A DNA stretch of 64,000 bases from Portulaca oleracea. Its lineage: Eukaryota > Streptophyta > Magnoliopsida > Caryophyllales > Portulacaceae. Where the stretch lies: positions 5,431,855 to 5,495,854 of the forward strand of contig CM055877.1 in assembly GCA_029582165.1 (NCBI GenBank). The letters are read 5' to 3'. A program made the position numbers and the translations under genes. Below are positions 25,148 through 35,554 of the stretch, one piece after another. The notes beneath the pieces are model-generated. The model saw only the letters and a program-made list of their open reading frames with translations. It was not told where the DNA came from and made no database searches. Positions within the stretch are counted from its first letter, which is position 1. Each line of letters starts with the position of its first letter.

Positions 25148-28100
25148 TCCTCCTCTTCTTGAGAAGGACTTGTCCTCAAGTCCGCATCATCCTCTTCACC
25201 CAAGTAAGGTGTAAGGTCTCCTACATTGAAGGTAGAGGAGATGCCGCCCATATCATCCGACAATTCAAGTTTGTAGGCATTCTCATTGATCTTGGCCACG
25301 ACTTTAAAGGGACCCTCGCTCCGCGGCATTAGCTTGTTTCTCCTCTTGGAAGGAAACCGTTCCTTTCGGAGGTGGAGCCACACTAGATCCTCGGGATTGA
25401 AGGAGTAAGCCTTGCGATTCTTGTTGAAACGAGCCTTGTAGAGCTCGTTTATCTTCTCAATACGCGCCCTCATCATTCGGTGGAGCTTCTTCATCTCGCT
25501 TGCCTTAACCTCCGCTTCAACACTCACACGTGCCTCAATGGGGAGCGGGACGAGGTCAATGAGAGCAAGAGGGTTCATCCCATATAAGGCTTCAAATGGA
25601 GACACCCCGGTAGCATGGGATGGAGCCTTGTTGTAAGCAAACTCGGCCAACGGGAGTCTCAAGTCCCACTCTCGCACATTGGATTTAATGACGCTCCTCA
25701 ACAGAGTTCCCAACACCCTATTAACCACCTCGGTTTGGCCATCGGTTTGGGGGTGGTAAGCGGTGCTAAAGAGTAGCTTCGTGCCCATAAGTTTCCACAA
25801 AACCCGCCAAAAATGTCCCACAAACTTCGAGTTGCGATCTGAGACAATGCTTTGGGGGATGCCGTGAAGACGCACAACCTCCCGGAAATAGAGATGAGCA
25901 ACATGATCGGCATCATCGGATTTGGTGCAAGGGATGAAGTGGGCCATCTTGGAGAACCGATCCACCACAACCAAAATGGCATCCTTGCCTCGGGCAGTCC
26001 TTGGCAATGCTACATTGAAGTCCATACTTACATCCTCCCAAGGTGCTTGTGGGATGGGGAGGGGAGTATACAAGCCTTGATGGAATTGGCTCTTGGCTCG
26101 GTGACAAGCCGCACACCGGGACACCACATCATGCACATCCCCGGCCATGCCGGGCCAATAAAAATGCTCTTTCAACATATCCATCGTCTTGTTCATGCCA
26201 AAGTGACCCACCAAACCACCGCCATGCACTTCTTTCACAAGAAATTTCCTCATAGGACTCTTGGGCACACATAATTTGTTTCCACGAAAAAGAAAGCCTT
26301 CTTGCGCAACATAAGTGGATCTCGAAGGAGGGTTCTCTCCAAAATAAGGGGCGAAGTCCGGATCTTCTTTATAGTACTCTTGGAGGCAAGAAAACCCCAA
26401 GACTCTTGCCTCGATCAACGACAACAAGGCATGCCTTCTCAATAAAGCGTCGGCCACCACATTAGAGCTCCCCTTCTTGTGTTTTGCCACAAAGTTGAAG
26501 GATTGGAGGAACTCTACCCACTTTGCATGCCTTGCGCTTAATTTGTGTTGCCCGCTCAAGTACTTCAACGCCTCATGGTCCGAGTGTAGCACAAACTCCT
26601 TGGGTCTTAAATAGTGAGACCAATGATCAAGGGTGCGCACCATAGCATAGAACTCCTTGTCATAAGTACTATAGTTGAGCCGGGACCCATTGAGCTTTTC
26701 ACTAAAGTAAGCGATAGGCCTCTTGTCTTGCATCAATACCGCCCCGATGCCAACGTCGCTAGCATCACATTCAACCTCAAAAAGTTGATCAAAGTTGGGG
26801 AGTGCCAATACCGGAGCACTAGACAGCTTCTCCTTAAGGGCCTCAAAGGCCGCTTGAGCCTTGGGAGTCCAAGCGAAGACTCCCTTCTTCATGCATTCCG
26901 TGATGGGGGCCGTCAAGGTGGAGAAGTTCCGAATGAAGCGACGATAGAAAGAGGCGAGCCCATGAAAACTCTGCACTTCGGTGAGTGTAGTCGGTGATGG
27001 CCATGACCGAATCGCCTCTACCTTTGCTTCATCCATCGAAATGCCCTCCTTGGAAACAACATACCCAAGGAAAGTGACCCTCGGGGTGAAAAACTCACAC
27101 TTCTCCAATTTTCCATAAAGTTTTTGCTCCCGGAGCACCTTGAACACTTCACAAAGATGGTGGACATGATCCGCCTCATTCTTGGAGTACACCAATATGT
27201 CATCAAAATACACAACCACAAATTTTCCAATGAAGGGTCGAAGTACTTCATTCATCAATCTCATAAAAGTACTCGGGGCATTAGAAAGCCCAAATGGCAT
27301 CACGAGCCATTCATAGAGCCCTCCCTTGGTCTTGAACGCCGTCTTCCATTCATCTCCTTCCTCATCCGGATTTGGTGATACCCGCCCGAGATCGATCTTG
27401 AGAACACCAAGAGCCGTGGAGCTCATCTAAGAGATCGCTGCCGAGGGATGGGGTAGCGGTATTTGATGGTGATATTGTTTATGGCACGGCTATCGACACA
27501 CATGCGGTATGTCCCATCTTTCTTAGGGACGAGTAGGGCCGGTACGGAGCACGGACTTATGCTCTCACGTACATAACCACGGGCCACTAACTCATCCACT
27601 TGTCGTTGGAGCTCCTTCGTTTCCTCGGGATTGCAACGGTATGCCGGCTTGTTGGGAAGAACCGAACCCGGCACTAAGTCTATTTGGTGCTCAATTCCTC
27701 TAATCGGTGGAAGGCCGGGAGGAAGATCCTCGGGAAAGATGTCGGGGTAATGGGAGAGGAGGGGTTTAATTTGTTGAGCTATGGGTGTCACTTCCTCACC
27801 TTCATTACTTTCAAGCAAGAGCAAAGCGAGAACTTGCTTGCCCTTGCTCAAAGCTCGCTCGACCCGTGTTTCACTCACAAGGTGGTTTAGCTTCTCACTT
27901 CCTGCCCCGGGTGTTTTTTTGTGGAGTTGGGTAGGGGAAAAGGGTTCGAGCACAATTCGCTTCTTGTTCATAAGAAAAGAGTATGTGTTCTTCGTTCCAT
28001 CATGAACCACCTCTCGATCATATTGCCATGGGCGGCCCAATAAAAGGTGGCAAGCATCCATTGGTACCACATCACATAAAACAACATCACGGTAAGTACC

Positions 28101-29600
28101 AATTGAAAAAGAAACATTAGCTTGTTGGGTTACCTTTATCTCGCCGGAATCATTCAACCACTTGAGAGCATAAGGACGAGGATGGGCAATCACCGGAAGA
28201 TGGAGCTTCTCAATCATGGTGGTGGAAGCTACGTTAGTGCAACTTCTGCTATCAACAATCATGTTACACACCCGATCTTGAACCGTGCATCGGGTTTGGA
28301 AGATCAACTCCCGTTGGGTTCTCTCTTGAGGCACCTCTTCAAGGTGAAGGCTTCGCCTCACAACTAAGAGATGTCCCGTATCCGGGCCGAAATTTACTTC
28401 ATCTTCAACATCTTCAACCTGGATTTCTTCCTCTTCTTGCAACACATCCACTTCTTCTTGCACAGCCTCTTCGATTTCCTCAATTTCTTGCATGGTCATA
28501 ACCCTCTTGGTAGGGCAATCCGATTGAAAGTGGCCATAGCCATGGCACTTGAAGCATTTCCTCCCTTCGAGCCTCTTGGAGGGCTCTTTTGGAGCCGCCG
28601 GTGTTGGTAGGGGAGGCTTCGAGAATCTTGGAGGTAGAGGAGGGTTCTTGACCACGGATGAGTTTCCTTTGGCATAAGATCCACCCTTCTCAAAGGGTTT
28701 GACCACACCCCTCTTCTTCTTCCCTTTTTCCTCAATAAGGGTAGCAAGCTTGTAGAGATCGTCGATGGAGGCATATTCATAGAGTTTCACCTTCGATGCG
28801 ATTTTGTAATCGAGGCCGTTGAGAAACCTCGCCATCATTTGCTCCGGCGATTCATTCACATCACAACGCATCTTAACCAACTCAAATTCCCGAATATAAT
28901 CTCCAACACTTTTGGAGCCTTGCTTGAGGGAGAACAACTTGTTGTATAGATCTTGCTTGTAGTTGGTGGGTACAAACCTCTTCATCAAGTACTTCTTGAG
29001 TTTTGGCCACGTTTGGATTTTCGATTTTTGCTCCTTCGCTCTTTGTTTCTTCAAGTTCTCTAGCCAAAGGGAGGCATACTTAGTGAGTTGAAGTGTAGCC
29101 ACCTTGTATTGCTTCCTCTCATCATATTCCTTGAGTTCAAATATTTTCTCCATAGCATGCACCCAATCAAGGAACCCATCGGGATCAGAACTACCATCAA
29201 AGGTAGGAGGATCTACCCGGAGGTCGCCCAAATCGTCTCGGGGCCTACGAATACGGGGACCCTCATGATAGGAAGCGTCATCCGATTCCTCACTCAACTC
29301 TTCCTCTTCAAGTTCACGACGACCGCGGGGTAGGATTGGAGGAGGAGGACCGGTGACTCGTGGAGGTCCACTTCCAACCTAAGGGGTCGTTGAGGAGCCC
29401 TTGCATCCTCCCTATAAGGTGGAAGTTGAAGATTGCCAAGAGTCCATTCCAAGCTTTGCAATTGACGTTGGATTGCCCCTTGACTATTCACCATCAATTG
29501 TTGGGTACATCGAATCGGTTTTGCATATCAATAACTTGTTGGATAAGTTGAGCAATTGTAGGTTTGGGTGGGGAAATAGGATTGGAATTGGGAGAGTGGA
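24841..29600 (-). pseudogene. Gag-pol polyprotein of unit B, damaged
   Basis: The long frames 29297-27423 and 27426-24841 together cover gag, protease, RT, RNase H, integrase and the C-terminal tail, without the five stops of unit A. Three kinds of damage are visible. An 82-bp deletion between GGAGGTC repeats near 29369, plus a 1-bp loss near 29509, shift the gag N-terminus. The protease triplet reads DSR instead of DSG (VDSRSCTNV). A cluster of 1-2 bp losses between 27360 and 27445 shifts the RT frame. Gag and protease are in one frame here, so the family normally makes a single Gag-Pol. The frame continues 304 bp into LTR2. Confidence 0.9.
25148..25160 (-). promoter_or_regulatory. Polypurine tract of unit B
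   Basis: Minus-strand AAGAAGAGGAGGA abuts LTR2, same as in unit A. Confidence 0.8.
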
Positions 29601-30115
29601 GTTTGTCTCTTCGACTATACGACTCGGCCATATTGTGGAGCTAAAGGGTTATAACGGGCTAAGGAAGAGATGAACGGATGAGGTTTAGGGTTCTTTGTAG
29701 TTATGGATTTTATTGAGGTTTGAGAGGCTAATTTTGTGGGGGAAAATGGGGTGTTACCGGCAAGAGGGGAAGCAAAACTAGCAACAAATCAAAGCATAAA
29801 TAATACCAACAACACTTGCATAAGCTTCACCACAAATAGCCAAGCATTAAAACCCAACAATTCAACCTTCAACTTCATAAGCTTTCATGGCTACCCATAA
29901 ATTTCACCAAAAACCCCAAATTCTCAATGACCAATTTCGCCCAAATGATTCTCAATCACAACCAAACGTCAAACACAACAAGATATAACTACAATAAATC
30001 AATTTCAACTCCAAAGATCCAAGGTTGAACACTAGAACACACCCAACACAACAACAACACAAATGGGTATTGAGGGGGTTCCCAAGTCAAACACAACAAG
30101 TGAGTTCTACACCTT

Positions 30116-30127
30116 GCTCTGATACCA
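30116..30127 (-). promoter_or_regulatory. Primer-binding site of unit B
   Basis: Minus-strand TGGTATCAGAGC, two bases from LTR3. Confidence 0.85.
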
Positions 30128-30671
30128 AATGATCCATGAAGGATTGGGAATTCAATAAATGTAATAAAAATCAACCCAAAGCACTACAAATACCAACAAC
30201 ATCCATGGCCACAAGTAGAACCACAACACCTTCCAAACCCCAACAATGGAGAATGGAGTAGATCTAGATCTCAAATACACCAAATCAACAAAAGCTTGAC
30301 AAGATATGGACAATCTATAAAGAATACTCACCAAGATTGAACTTAGAGTTCAAAAGATGCATAAAGGCTTAGCCACCAACACCCATTGAAACTCCATTGA
30401 AACCCTCACCAAGCTTGAAGAAGGTAGTCCACACCACAAGCTCTACAAGAACATTCAAGGATAAAGAGAGAGAGATTTGAGAGGATAGGGTTTGCAATAC
30501 TCAAAGTTTTCATTCAAAGTTGTCTTCTCTTACAATTGGAGGAGTATTTGAAGAGGATGGGGGATAATGAGGATGCCCAATATTACAAAAGTGCCATTAC
30601 AACTCATTAAATTAAAAGGGAAAACAAAATAAAAGGGATGAAAAAGGGAAAAAAGACGCAGCAGTGAAACG

Positions 30672-30828
30672 GCACGATCGTGCCAAATGAGGGCACGATC
30701 GTGCCACTCAAAACAGCTCCAAAAAGTCTTAAGCTCGAAAACGGCACGATCGTGTTGTCAAACGGCACGATCGTGCGGTACCTTCTGGAAGAATGGCACG
30801 ATCGTGCAACAAAACGGCGCGATCGTGC
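30672..30828 (-). promoter_or_regulatory. Array of six 12-bp palindromes in LTR3
   Basis: GCACGATCGTGC (a perfect palindrome; two copies have one change) starts at 30672, 30693, 30744, 30765, 30796 and 30817. Spacings are 21, 51, 21, 31, 21 bp. On the minus (transcribed) strand the array lies between the U3 hairpin module and the presumed core promoter. Confidence 0.85.
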
Positions 30829-30862
30829 CGTTGGCAGTTTTTTTCTGCTGACTTCTAACGTC

Positions 30863-30980
30863 CATAACTTCTTCGTTTTAACTCCGATTTGGTCAAATAA
30901 TATATCGATGGAAAGCTCTTGATGAGTACTATAAGATCACCAAATTTCATAATCATCGGAGTTATATAGAAGGAGTTGTA
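30863..30980 (-). promoter_or_regulatory. Conserved U3 hairpin module (copy in LTR3)
   Basis: Arms CATAACTTCTTC...AACTCCGA at 30863-30887 and TCGGAGTT...GAAGGAGTT at 30956-30977 are inverted complements around a loop containing TATCGATGGAAAGCTC. The same arrangement recurs in LTRs of D, E, H and the solo LTR at 55091. It lies just after the pol stop codon in the transcript sense. Confidence 0.8.
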
Positions 30981-31348
30981 ATCAAAATAGTGAAGATATA
31001 TCATTTCTTGTTGTCCAAATTTGCCCAAAAAATGACATTCTTCAACTTGTTCCCTCAAGACTCCTTTCTAGCCTTCTTCCATGCTCAATATCGAGCCCTT
31101 TAGCTGAAAATGGACCCGAGATCGAGCCGGGGAGTATTGGTGCCGATGTCGACCCGACCCGTGGTCTTAAAGTGGGCTCGGGGATGGCCCGAGACACCAC
31201 GGAGGTTTGGGAAGGACCCTCCTTGAACACCCGGAAGAACTTGAGGATGATGTGGAGATCGATCGTCCATGACTTCACCCAATGCTCTTCCAATGGGGTT
31301 GGGAAACTCACATCAAGGTTGAGGAGAGCTCGGGAGGGGACCGGATCA

Positions 31349-31353
31349 AAGAG
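31349..31353. repeat. Target-site duplication AAGAG, right copy (A/B array)
   Basis: Matches 17694-17698. Confidence 0.85.
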
Positions 31354-31881
31354 AAAGAATAAGTTGATGCCAAAGGGCGAGGGACCATTAAAAGTATTGG
31401 CCAAGATCAACCAGAACCCCCATAAGCTTGAGTTGTCAGATGACATGGGTGACATCTCCTCCACTTTCAATGTAGGAGATCTTACACCCTACTTTGAGGC
31501 GGAGGACGATGTGGATTTGAGGATAAGTGCTTCTCAAGAAGATCGAGAAGGATGACTCGATCCCCTACCTAGACCTCATCCTGGAGGAGGTCGAGTTTAT
31601 GATCCCCTTCGAGGAATATTGGGTCAAAGCCTGGACCCAGATCGAACATCCAACACTTATTGAGGTATGTTTGGGCCTTTGACAACGACCCTCCCTCGCT
31701 CGCCATGGCCCCTTGGGTTACCCACGAGACTCCGTGAGGAATGCAGGTCAGGTTGACATCGACTTGAATAATCCTCGGCCCAAGCTCGGGCCTATTTGCA
31801 GCTAGAAGGTTCAGATTTGAGCATGGAAGAAAGTAGGAAGAAGAAGGGAAGATAAGTAAAGGGATCAGCTGCATGGGTCAT

Positions 31882-31886
31882 GGTTG
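31882..31886. repeat. Target-site duplication GGTTG, left copy (element D)
   Basis: The matching copy is at 39854-39858. Confidence 0.85.
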
Positions 31887-32336
31887 TGGAGCGTGGCGCG
31901 ATGGGAGAGATTGTAGACTTAGCTTGAGTTGTTGTTGTAGAAGAGATGAGAGAAATCCATAAGCAGTAGAATAAGGGGAGAAAGATGAACATCTCAATCA
32001 CCCATGATTGAACTTCTCAACGATAGCCTTGAACTTGAATAATAACAAGAATAATAACCAAAATCAACCAATTTCAATAACCTTGAACACCAAAGGGATT
32101 GGATATGACCTTGGATAAAGGAGATTCCACCACCAAAGCCTAACACCCCACCATGACCATCATAAAGGAAGAATCCACCAAATGATCAATAAAGGAATGA
32201 CTAGAAACACCACCATTAATCAATGGATAAAGTAATCTAGATTTTGAGAGAAAACACCACCAAAGCCTAAACCCTAACCAATGCATAAGCATATTCATAA
32301 TCATCAAAAGCTGCCTGGAAAAAAAGTCCTAACAAG

Positions 32337-32345
32337 CTATTTATA
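32337..32345 (-). promoter_or_regulatory. TATA box of the element D LTR
   Basis: TATAAATAG on the minus strand. The first palindrome lies 66 bp upstream. Element E (36267-36274) and the solo LTR at 55091-56164 (55437-55444) have TATAAATA in the corresponding place. Confidence 0.65.
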
Positions 32346-32410
32346 CTAAACCAGAAATTAAGTAAAAACAGAGCAAAAATAAAGAAACTTCGCGTTCTCC
32401 CAGAAGGTTG

Positions 32411-32631
32411 GCTCGGGCGAGCCAGGGGGTTGCTCGGGCGAGCCAGGGGGTTGCTCGGGCGAGCAGGCCCACTGAGGGGTTGACCACGTACGCGACACAT
32501 CTGGCAGGCGCTAGGACAAATCTGGCAAGAGCTTGGCTCGGGCGAGCCAGGGAGCGGCTCGGGCGAGCAGGTCCACTGAGAGGTTGACCATGAGCGTGGC
32601 AAAGTCTGGCAGAATGGTGGCTCGGGCGAGC
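32411..32631 (-). promoter_or_regulatory. Palindrome array in the element D LTR
   Basis: GCTCGGGCGAGC starts at 32411, 32432, 32453, 32536, 32557 and 32620, with spacings 21, 21, 83, 21, 63. The copies are identical and the spacing is close to multiples of 21. The motif is a different sequence from the A/B palindrome but sits at the same place in the LTR. Confidence 0.85.
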
Positions 32632-32671
32632 CATGCTTCTGGGCAGTTTTTCCCTGCCGACTTCCAACGCG

Positions 32672-32788
32672 CATAACTTCTTCATCCGAACTCCGTTTTA
32701 GGCCTGTAAGATATCATTGGAAAGCACTCAGTGTGTCTATAAGCTCCCAAAATTTGAGACCTATCGAAGTTATATTGAAGGAGTTATG
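32672..32788 (-). promoter_or_regulatory. Conserved U3 hairpin module (copy in element D)
   Basis: Arm 1 CATAACTTCTTC...AACTCCG at 32672-32695; arm 2 TCGAAGTT...GAAGGAGTTATG at 32763-32788. It starts about 50 bp from the last palindrome, as in A/B. Confidence 0.8.
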
Positions 32789-32857
32789 GCCCAAAGCGTG
32801 AAGGCGCGCGTATTTCCAACCTATGATCGCCTTCCCCCTTGCAAGATATTAACTTGG

Positions 32858-35146
32858 TTACTTCCGAGACTTGATACCACCACGCCCTTCATTTTCGGGA
32901 TGACCCAATCCAGTCCCAAGGCCTCCGAGGTCGTTGACAAGTCCCGAGCCTCTCCTTACTCCAACAAGGATGGCTCGCCGAGGCCACGATAGTGTGATGC
33001 TCACCACCCCGCCTTTTGTAAAGGTGTAACGATTCCTAAAAACGAGTGGGTGAGCGGTTTTAGTCCGGTGATGAGGGGTCGGGATTTCATCGATCTTATC
33101 TTTAACCGCAATCCCGGCTATGAAAGCTTGGCACCGCACCCGACACTGAACCCGATACGCTTCATACTCCCCCTCTTGAAAAAGAGTTGCCCTCAACTCT
33201 TGGGGGTTAAAACCGAAGCACTCTTCATCAATCGTCCCCATGAAGCTCCGAACTTCCCGAACGCTTCGAACAAACATGCTTGACAACCCACAATCTTCAA
33301 ATCCCACAATGTACCCATCATCCATATGCAAGAATGTAGAAGGAGACTTGTTTTGTGGAGGTGAGGGGTTAAGGGGCGGAAGAAGGAATCTATATGGTGC
33401 TTGGGAACTCTCAATCTCACTAAGCTCGCTACAAGGCAAAGACAAAGCAGGAGGGAGCTCGTCCTCGCCAAGAGCACACTCATCCCGTGTTTCGCTCATC
33501 ATGAGAAGGTTCCTCAACTCACTACCCACCCAAGTTTTATTTTTATGTAGGGTTAAGGGATTCATGCATTCAAGTCCAAGTAATTGATCTTCGCTCAACA
33601 CACAATGCCACGAACATTGCACACCAAATTTCCAATAACACTCATTCAACGACAAATCCTCAAATAACCAATGTCGACCAAACAATATGTATGACTCGTT
33701 CAAAAAGTTCATGACACAACGACCAATATGCGAGCAATATTCATCGAAGGACGACACAATTGAAGAGCTCAAAAACTTAGGTTGAACTAGAACCAAGGCA
33801 TCTTCAATTCCAAATTCGCCACTAAACACCAAACGGACACCAAGATTCTTAGTATGCCACTCAAAACATTGGGAATTTTCAACCGGGGACTTCACATGCT
33901 CATCATGCAACTTATCTCGCCAACAAACTTCATCAAACAACCAATGTCTCCCAAAGATCATGCACGACTCACCCAAAGACTCTACACCACATCGTACATC
34001 TTTCAAGCATGATTCAATAAATTTCAAAGGAGAGTCTTCGGTTACCTTGTTCTTCCCATGGAGAATAATTTGGGTGCCCGTGGGTGGAAGGAAATAGGAG
34101 TCACCACCATTATTGTTTAATCCCTTGGCTTGCGGCAATGATAACCGCAAATGAACTTCTTCTTGGGCCTCTTCAACACGGATAAGAGGAAGGGCAAGAT
34201 CGATGTTCTCAACCACCTCTTGGCTTGGAACTTCAACATTAGCTTCGGAAGCCTCACAAGATTCAACGGAAGCTCCTTCGCCGGGAAAGGAATCGACCTT
34301 TGCTTGCTTAACCTCTTCTACCATGTCACTTGTATGCTCTTCCACACCAAAGGATTCTTCAATCCAAGTTTCAATCATAGCCATTGTCGGACATTGCAAA
34401 GCATCATGTCCCACACGTCTACATTTGACACATTTTTGGGACGTAAAGGCCGTTAGTAGGGAACAGTGGAATGGATTTTCCCGGGAGGAATCCTCTCTTC
34501 TTCTTTGCCCATCAAGGGATGAAATGAGTTCATGGTCTCGCTTGTAAGTACTAGGCAAGAATCGTCGATTCATTAATCGCTTTAGCTTTGTCCATGAGGT
34601 GACTTTTGCTCGACCCTCCTTAGCTCTTTGTGCCTTGACATTCTCAAACCAAAAGGATGCAACCTTGGTGAGTTTCAATCTCGCGATCTTGAAGACCTGT
34701 TCATCACTATAATCCTCGGCTTCAAAAATCCTATCCAAGATTTTGACCCATTCAAGATAATCTTCGGGGTCGGTGTTGCCAATGAATTCTGGAATTTTGA
34801 TCTTGGTATCATAGAATTCATCCCGTGGGGGCTTCTCAACCGCTTCCCGTCGACGATGGCGTCGAAACAAGCCTCTCTCATCGTCACTCGACTCGTAGGA
34901 GGGAGGAGGATGGATAGGACTTCGTGCGGGTCTACGACATTCATCTCGGGGTTGTCTTTGATACTCTTGGGCTAGGTTGTTCACTTTGACCTTAAGGTTC
35001 TCAAGAGTTTGCTCGATGGTGGGGAACCGGTTCTCGTAGGCGGATAGTCGGTCCTCGTAGGCGGAGATTCGATTCTCGACAGTTTGAACTCGAGGACTTT
35101 GGCGTTGGCTTGATTCCTTCCGATTGGAATTATTTTCACCATCCAT
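32858..35146 (-). CDS. Gag-like protein of element D, 762 residues, reading into the 3' LTR
   Basis: The start chosen is MDGENNSNRKESSQ at 35146; the frame is open further upstream to 35317 but that part is leader. A coiled-coil-like stretch with repeats of the type RxSAYEDRLSAYENRF comes first. Next is a Retrotrans_gag domain (YLEWVKILDRIFEAEDY, KLTKVASFWFENVKAQRAKE, NRRFLPSTYKRD), then the CCHC knuckle CVKCRRVGHDALQC. The long C-terminal part has no family I recognise. It contains two copies of a block with the core FGRHWLF (about 33939-33965 and 33668-33694). The frame then passes through the polypurine tract and 306 bp of the LTR, stopping at 32858. No enzyme domains are present. An intact frame of this length suggests recent activity. 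Confidence 0.8.
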   Translation of the reverse strand: MDGENNSNRKESSQRQSPRVQTVENRISAYEDRLSAYENRFPTIEQTLENLKVKVNNLAQEYQRQPRDECRRPARSPIHPPPSYESSDDERGLFRRHRRREAVEKPPRDEFYDTKIKIPEFIGNTDPEDYLEWVKILDRIFEAEDYSDEQVFKIARLKLTKVASFWFENVKAQRAKEGRAKVTSWTKLKRLMNRRFLPSTYKRDHELISSLDGQRRREDSSRENPFHCSLLTAFTSQKCVKCRRVGHDALQCPTMAMIETWIEESFGVEEHTSDMVEEVKQAKVDSFPGEGASVESCEASEANVEVPSQEVVENIDLALPLIRVEEAQEEVHLRLSLPQAKGLNNNGGDSYFLPPTGTQIILHGKNKVTEDSPLKFIESCLKDVRCGVESLGESCMIFGRHWLFDEVCWRDKLHDEHVKSPVENSQCFEWHTKNLGVRLVFSGEFGIEDALVLVQPKFLSSSIVSSFDEYCSHIGRCVMNFLNESYILFGRHWLFEDLSLNECYWKFGVQCSWHCVLSEDQLLGLECMNPLTLHKNKTWVGSELRNLLMMSETRDECALGEDELPPALSLPCSELSEIESSQAPYRFLLPPLNPSPPQNKSPSTFLHMDDGYIVGFEDCGLSSMFVRSVREVRSFMGTIDEECFGFNPQELRATLFQEGEYEAYRVQCRVRCQAFIAGIAVKDKIDEIPTPHHRTKTAHPLVFRNRYTFTKGGVVSITLSWPRRAILVGVRRGSGLVNDLGGLGTGLGHPENEGRGGIKSRK

Positions 35147-35483
35147 ATCGAAGGAAGGGTGAGAGATGGTATGTGTTCGGGAATATTTTGTGGAGTTTGG
35201 GGGGTTTTTTTGTGGTTGGCTTGTGTTTGGATAAGGGTTCTTTGTATTTTTTTCACTTAGACATTTCATCGAACACCTTGCGGGCACAAATTCTCCAACT
35301 CTTCCTCCAAGCTCCAATATGCATCAAAATCAACAAACACAATAGCAATAACAATTTCTCCAACACACTTGGAATCACAAGGGTTGGGGAACACCAATAT
35401 TTCAATCAAATCCAACAAAAGACAACTCTACTAGTAATGAACAATGGAGGAATGAACAAAACTCAAGCTAATGCAAACCTTGA

Positions 35484-35495
35484 GCTCTGATACCA
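35484..35495 (-). promoter_or_regulatory. Primer-binding site of element D
   Basis: Minus-strand TGGTATCAGAGC, two bases from the 5' LTR at 35498. Identical to that of A/B. Confidence 0.85.
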
Positions 35496-35497
35496 AA

Positions 35498-35554
35498 TGG
35501 AGCGTGGCGCGATGGGAGAGATTGTAGACTTAGCTTGAGTTGTTGTTGTAGAAG
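35498..35554 (-). repeat. 5' LTR of element D, first part
   Basis: 57 bp matching the start of the 3' LTR (TGGAGCGTGGCGCGATGGG), then interrupted by element E at 35555. The LTR resumes at 38655. Confidence 0.9.

Larger units (their letters stand above)
17699..31348 (-). mobile_element. Ty3/gypsy tandem array A/B: LTR-INT-LTR-INT-LTR
   Basis: Three LTRs (17699-18910, 23980-25147, 30130-31348) flank two internal regions in the same minus orientation. One AAGAG duplication flanks the whole 13.65 kb, so it descends from one insertion, probably expanded by unequal recombination between LTRs. Every LTR starts TGATCC and ends GGATCA on the plus strand. The PBS complement GCTCTGATACCA lies two bases from the LTRs at 23966-23977 and 30116-30127, matching initiator Met-tRNA. 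The polypurine tract AAGAAGAGGAGGA abuts the 3' LTRs. The integrase tail [13 protein letters not shown] resembles the CRM/chromovirus lineage, but no chromodomain is evident. Confidence 0.92.
30130..31348 (-). repeat. LTR3 of the A/B array (1,219 bp)
   Basis: TGATCC...GGATCA ends, followed directly by the duplication AAGAG (31349-31353). It contains the fullest palindrome array and an uninterrupted copy of the pol tail frame with its stop at 31042-31044. Because this is the outer 5' LTR, that tail is not preceded by pol here; the sequence to its right belongs to element F. Confidence 0.9.
31349..31886 (+). pseudogene. Element F, middle piece: pol C-terminus, polypurine tract and start of 3' LTR
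   Basis: The plus frame from 31349 encodes the integrase tail ([17 protein letters not shown], then GDLTPYF), homologous to A/B but on the opposite strand, and is open to 31555. Then a frameshifted continuation EEYWVKAWT matches EEHWVKSWT of A/B, followed by stops. A purine-rich run GGAAGAAGAAGGGAAGATAA near 31830-31850 is a likely polypurine tract, so the 3' LTR probably starts at about 31871. D was inserted at 31886. Confidence 0.75.
31887..33164 (-). repeat. 3' LTR of element D
   Basis: Complete LTR. On the minus strand a TATA box TATAAATAG lies at 32345-32337. Upstream of it (higher coordinates) come the palindrome array 32411-32631 and the U3 hairpin module 32672-32788. The gag frame of D ends inside at 32858. 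Confidence 0.9.

Noticed and set aside
30672..30828. Regularly spaced short palindromes resembling a CRISPR array
   Set aside because: Plant DNA, units of only 12 bp, spacers that are themselves LTR sequence repeated in sister LTRs, and no cas genes. They are LTR promoter repeats.
31172..31555. A plus-strand frame that seems to fuse LTR sequence with an integrase tail
   Set aside because: Chance continuation across the A/B-F insertion junction at 31348/31349; only the part after 31349 is old coding sequence.
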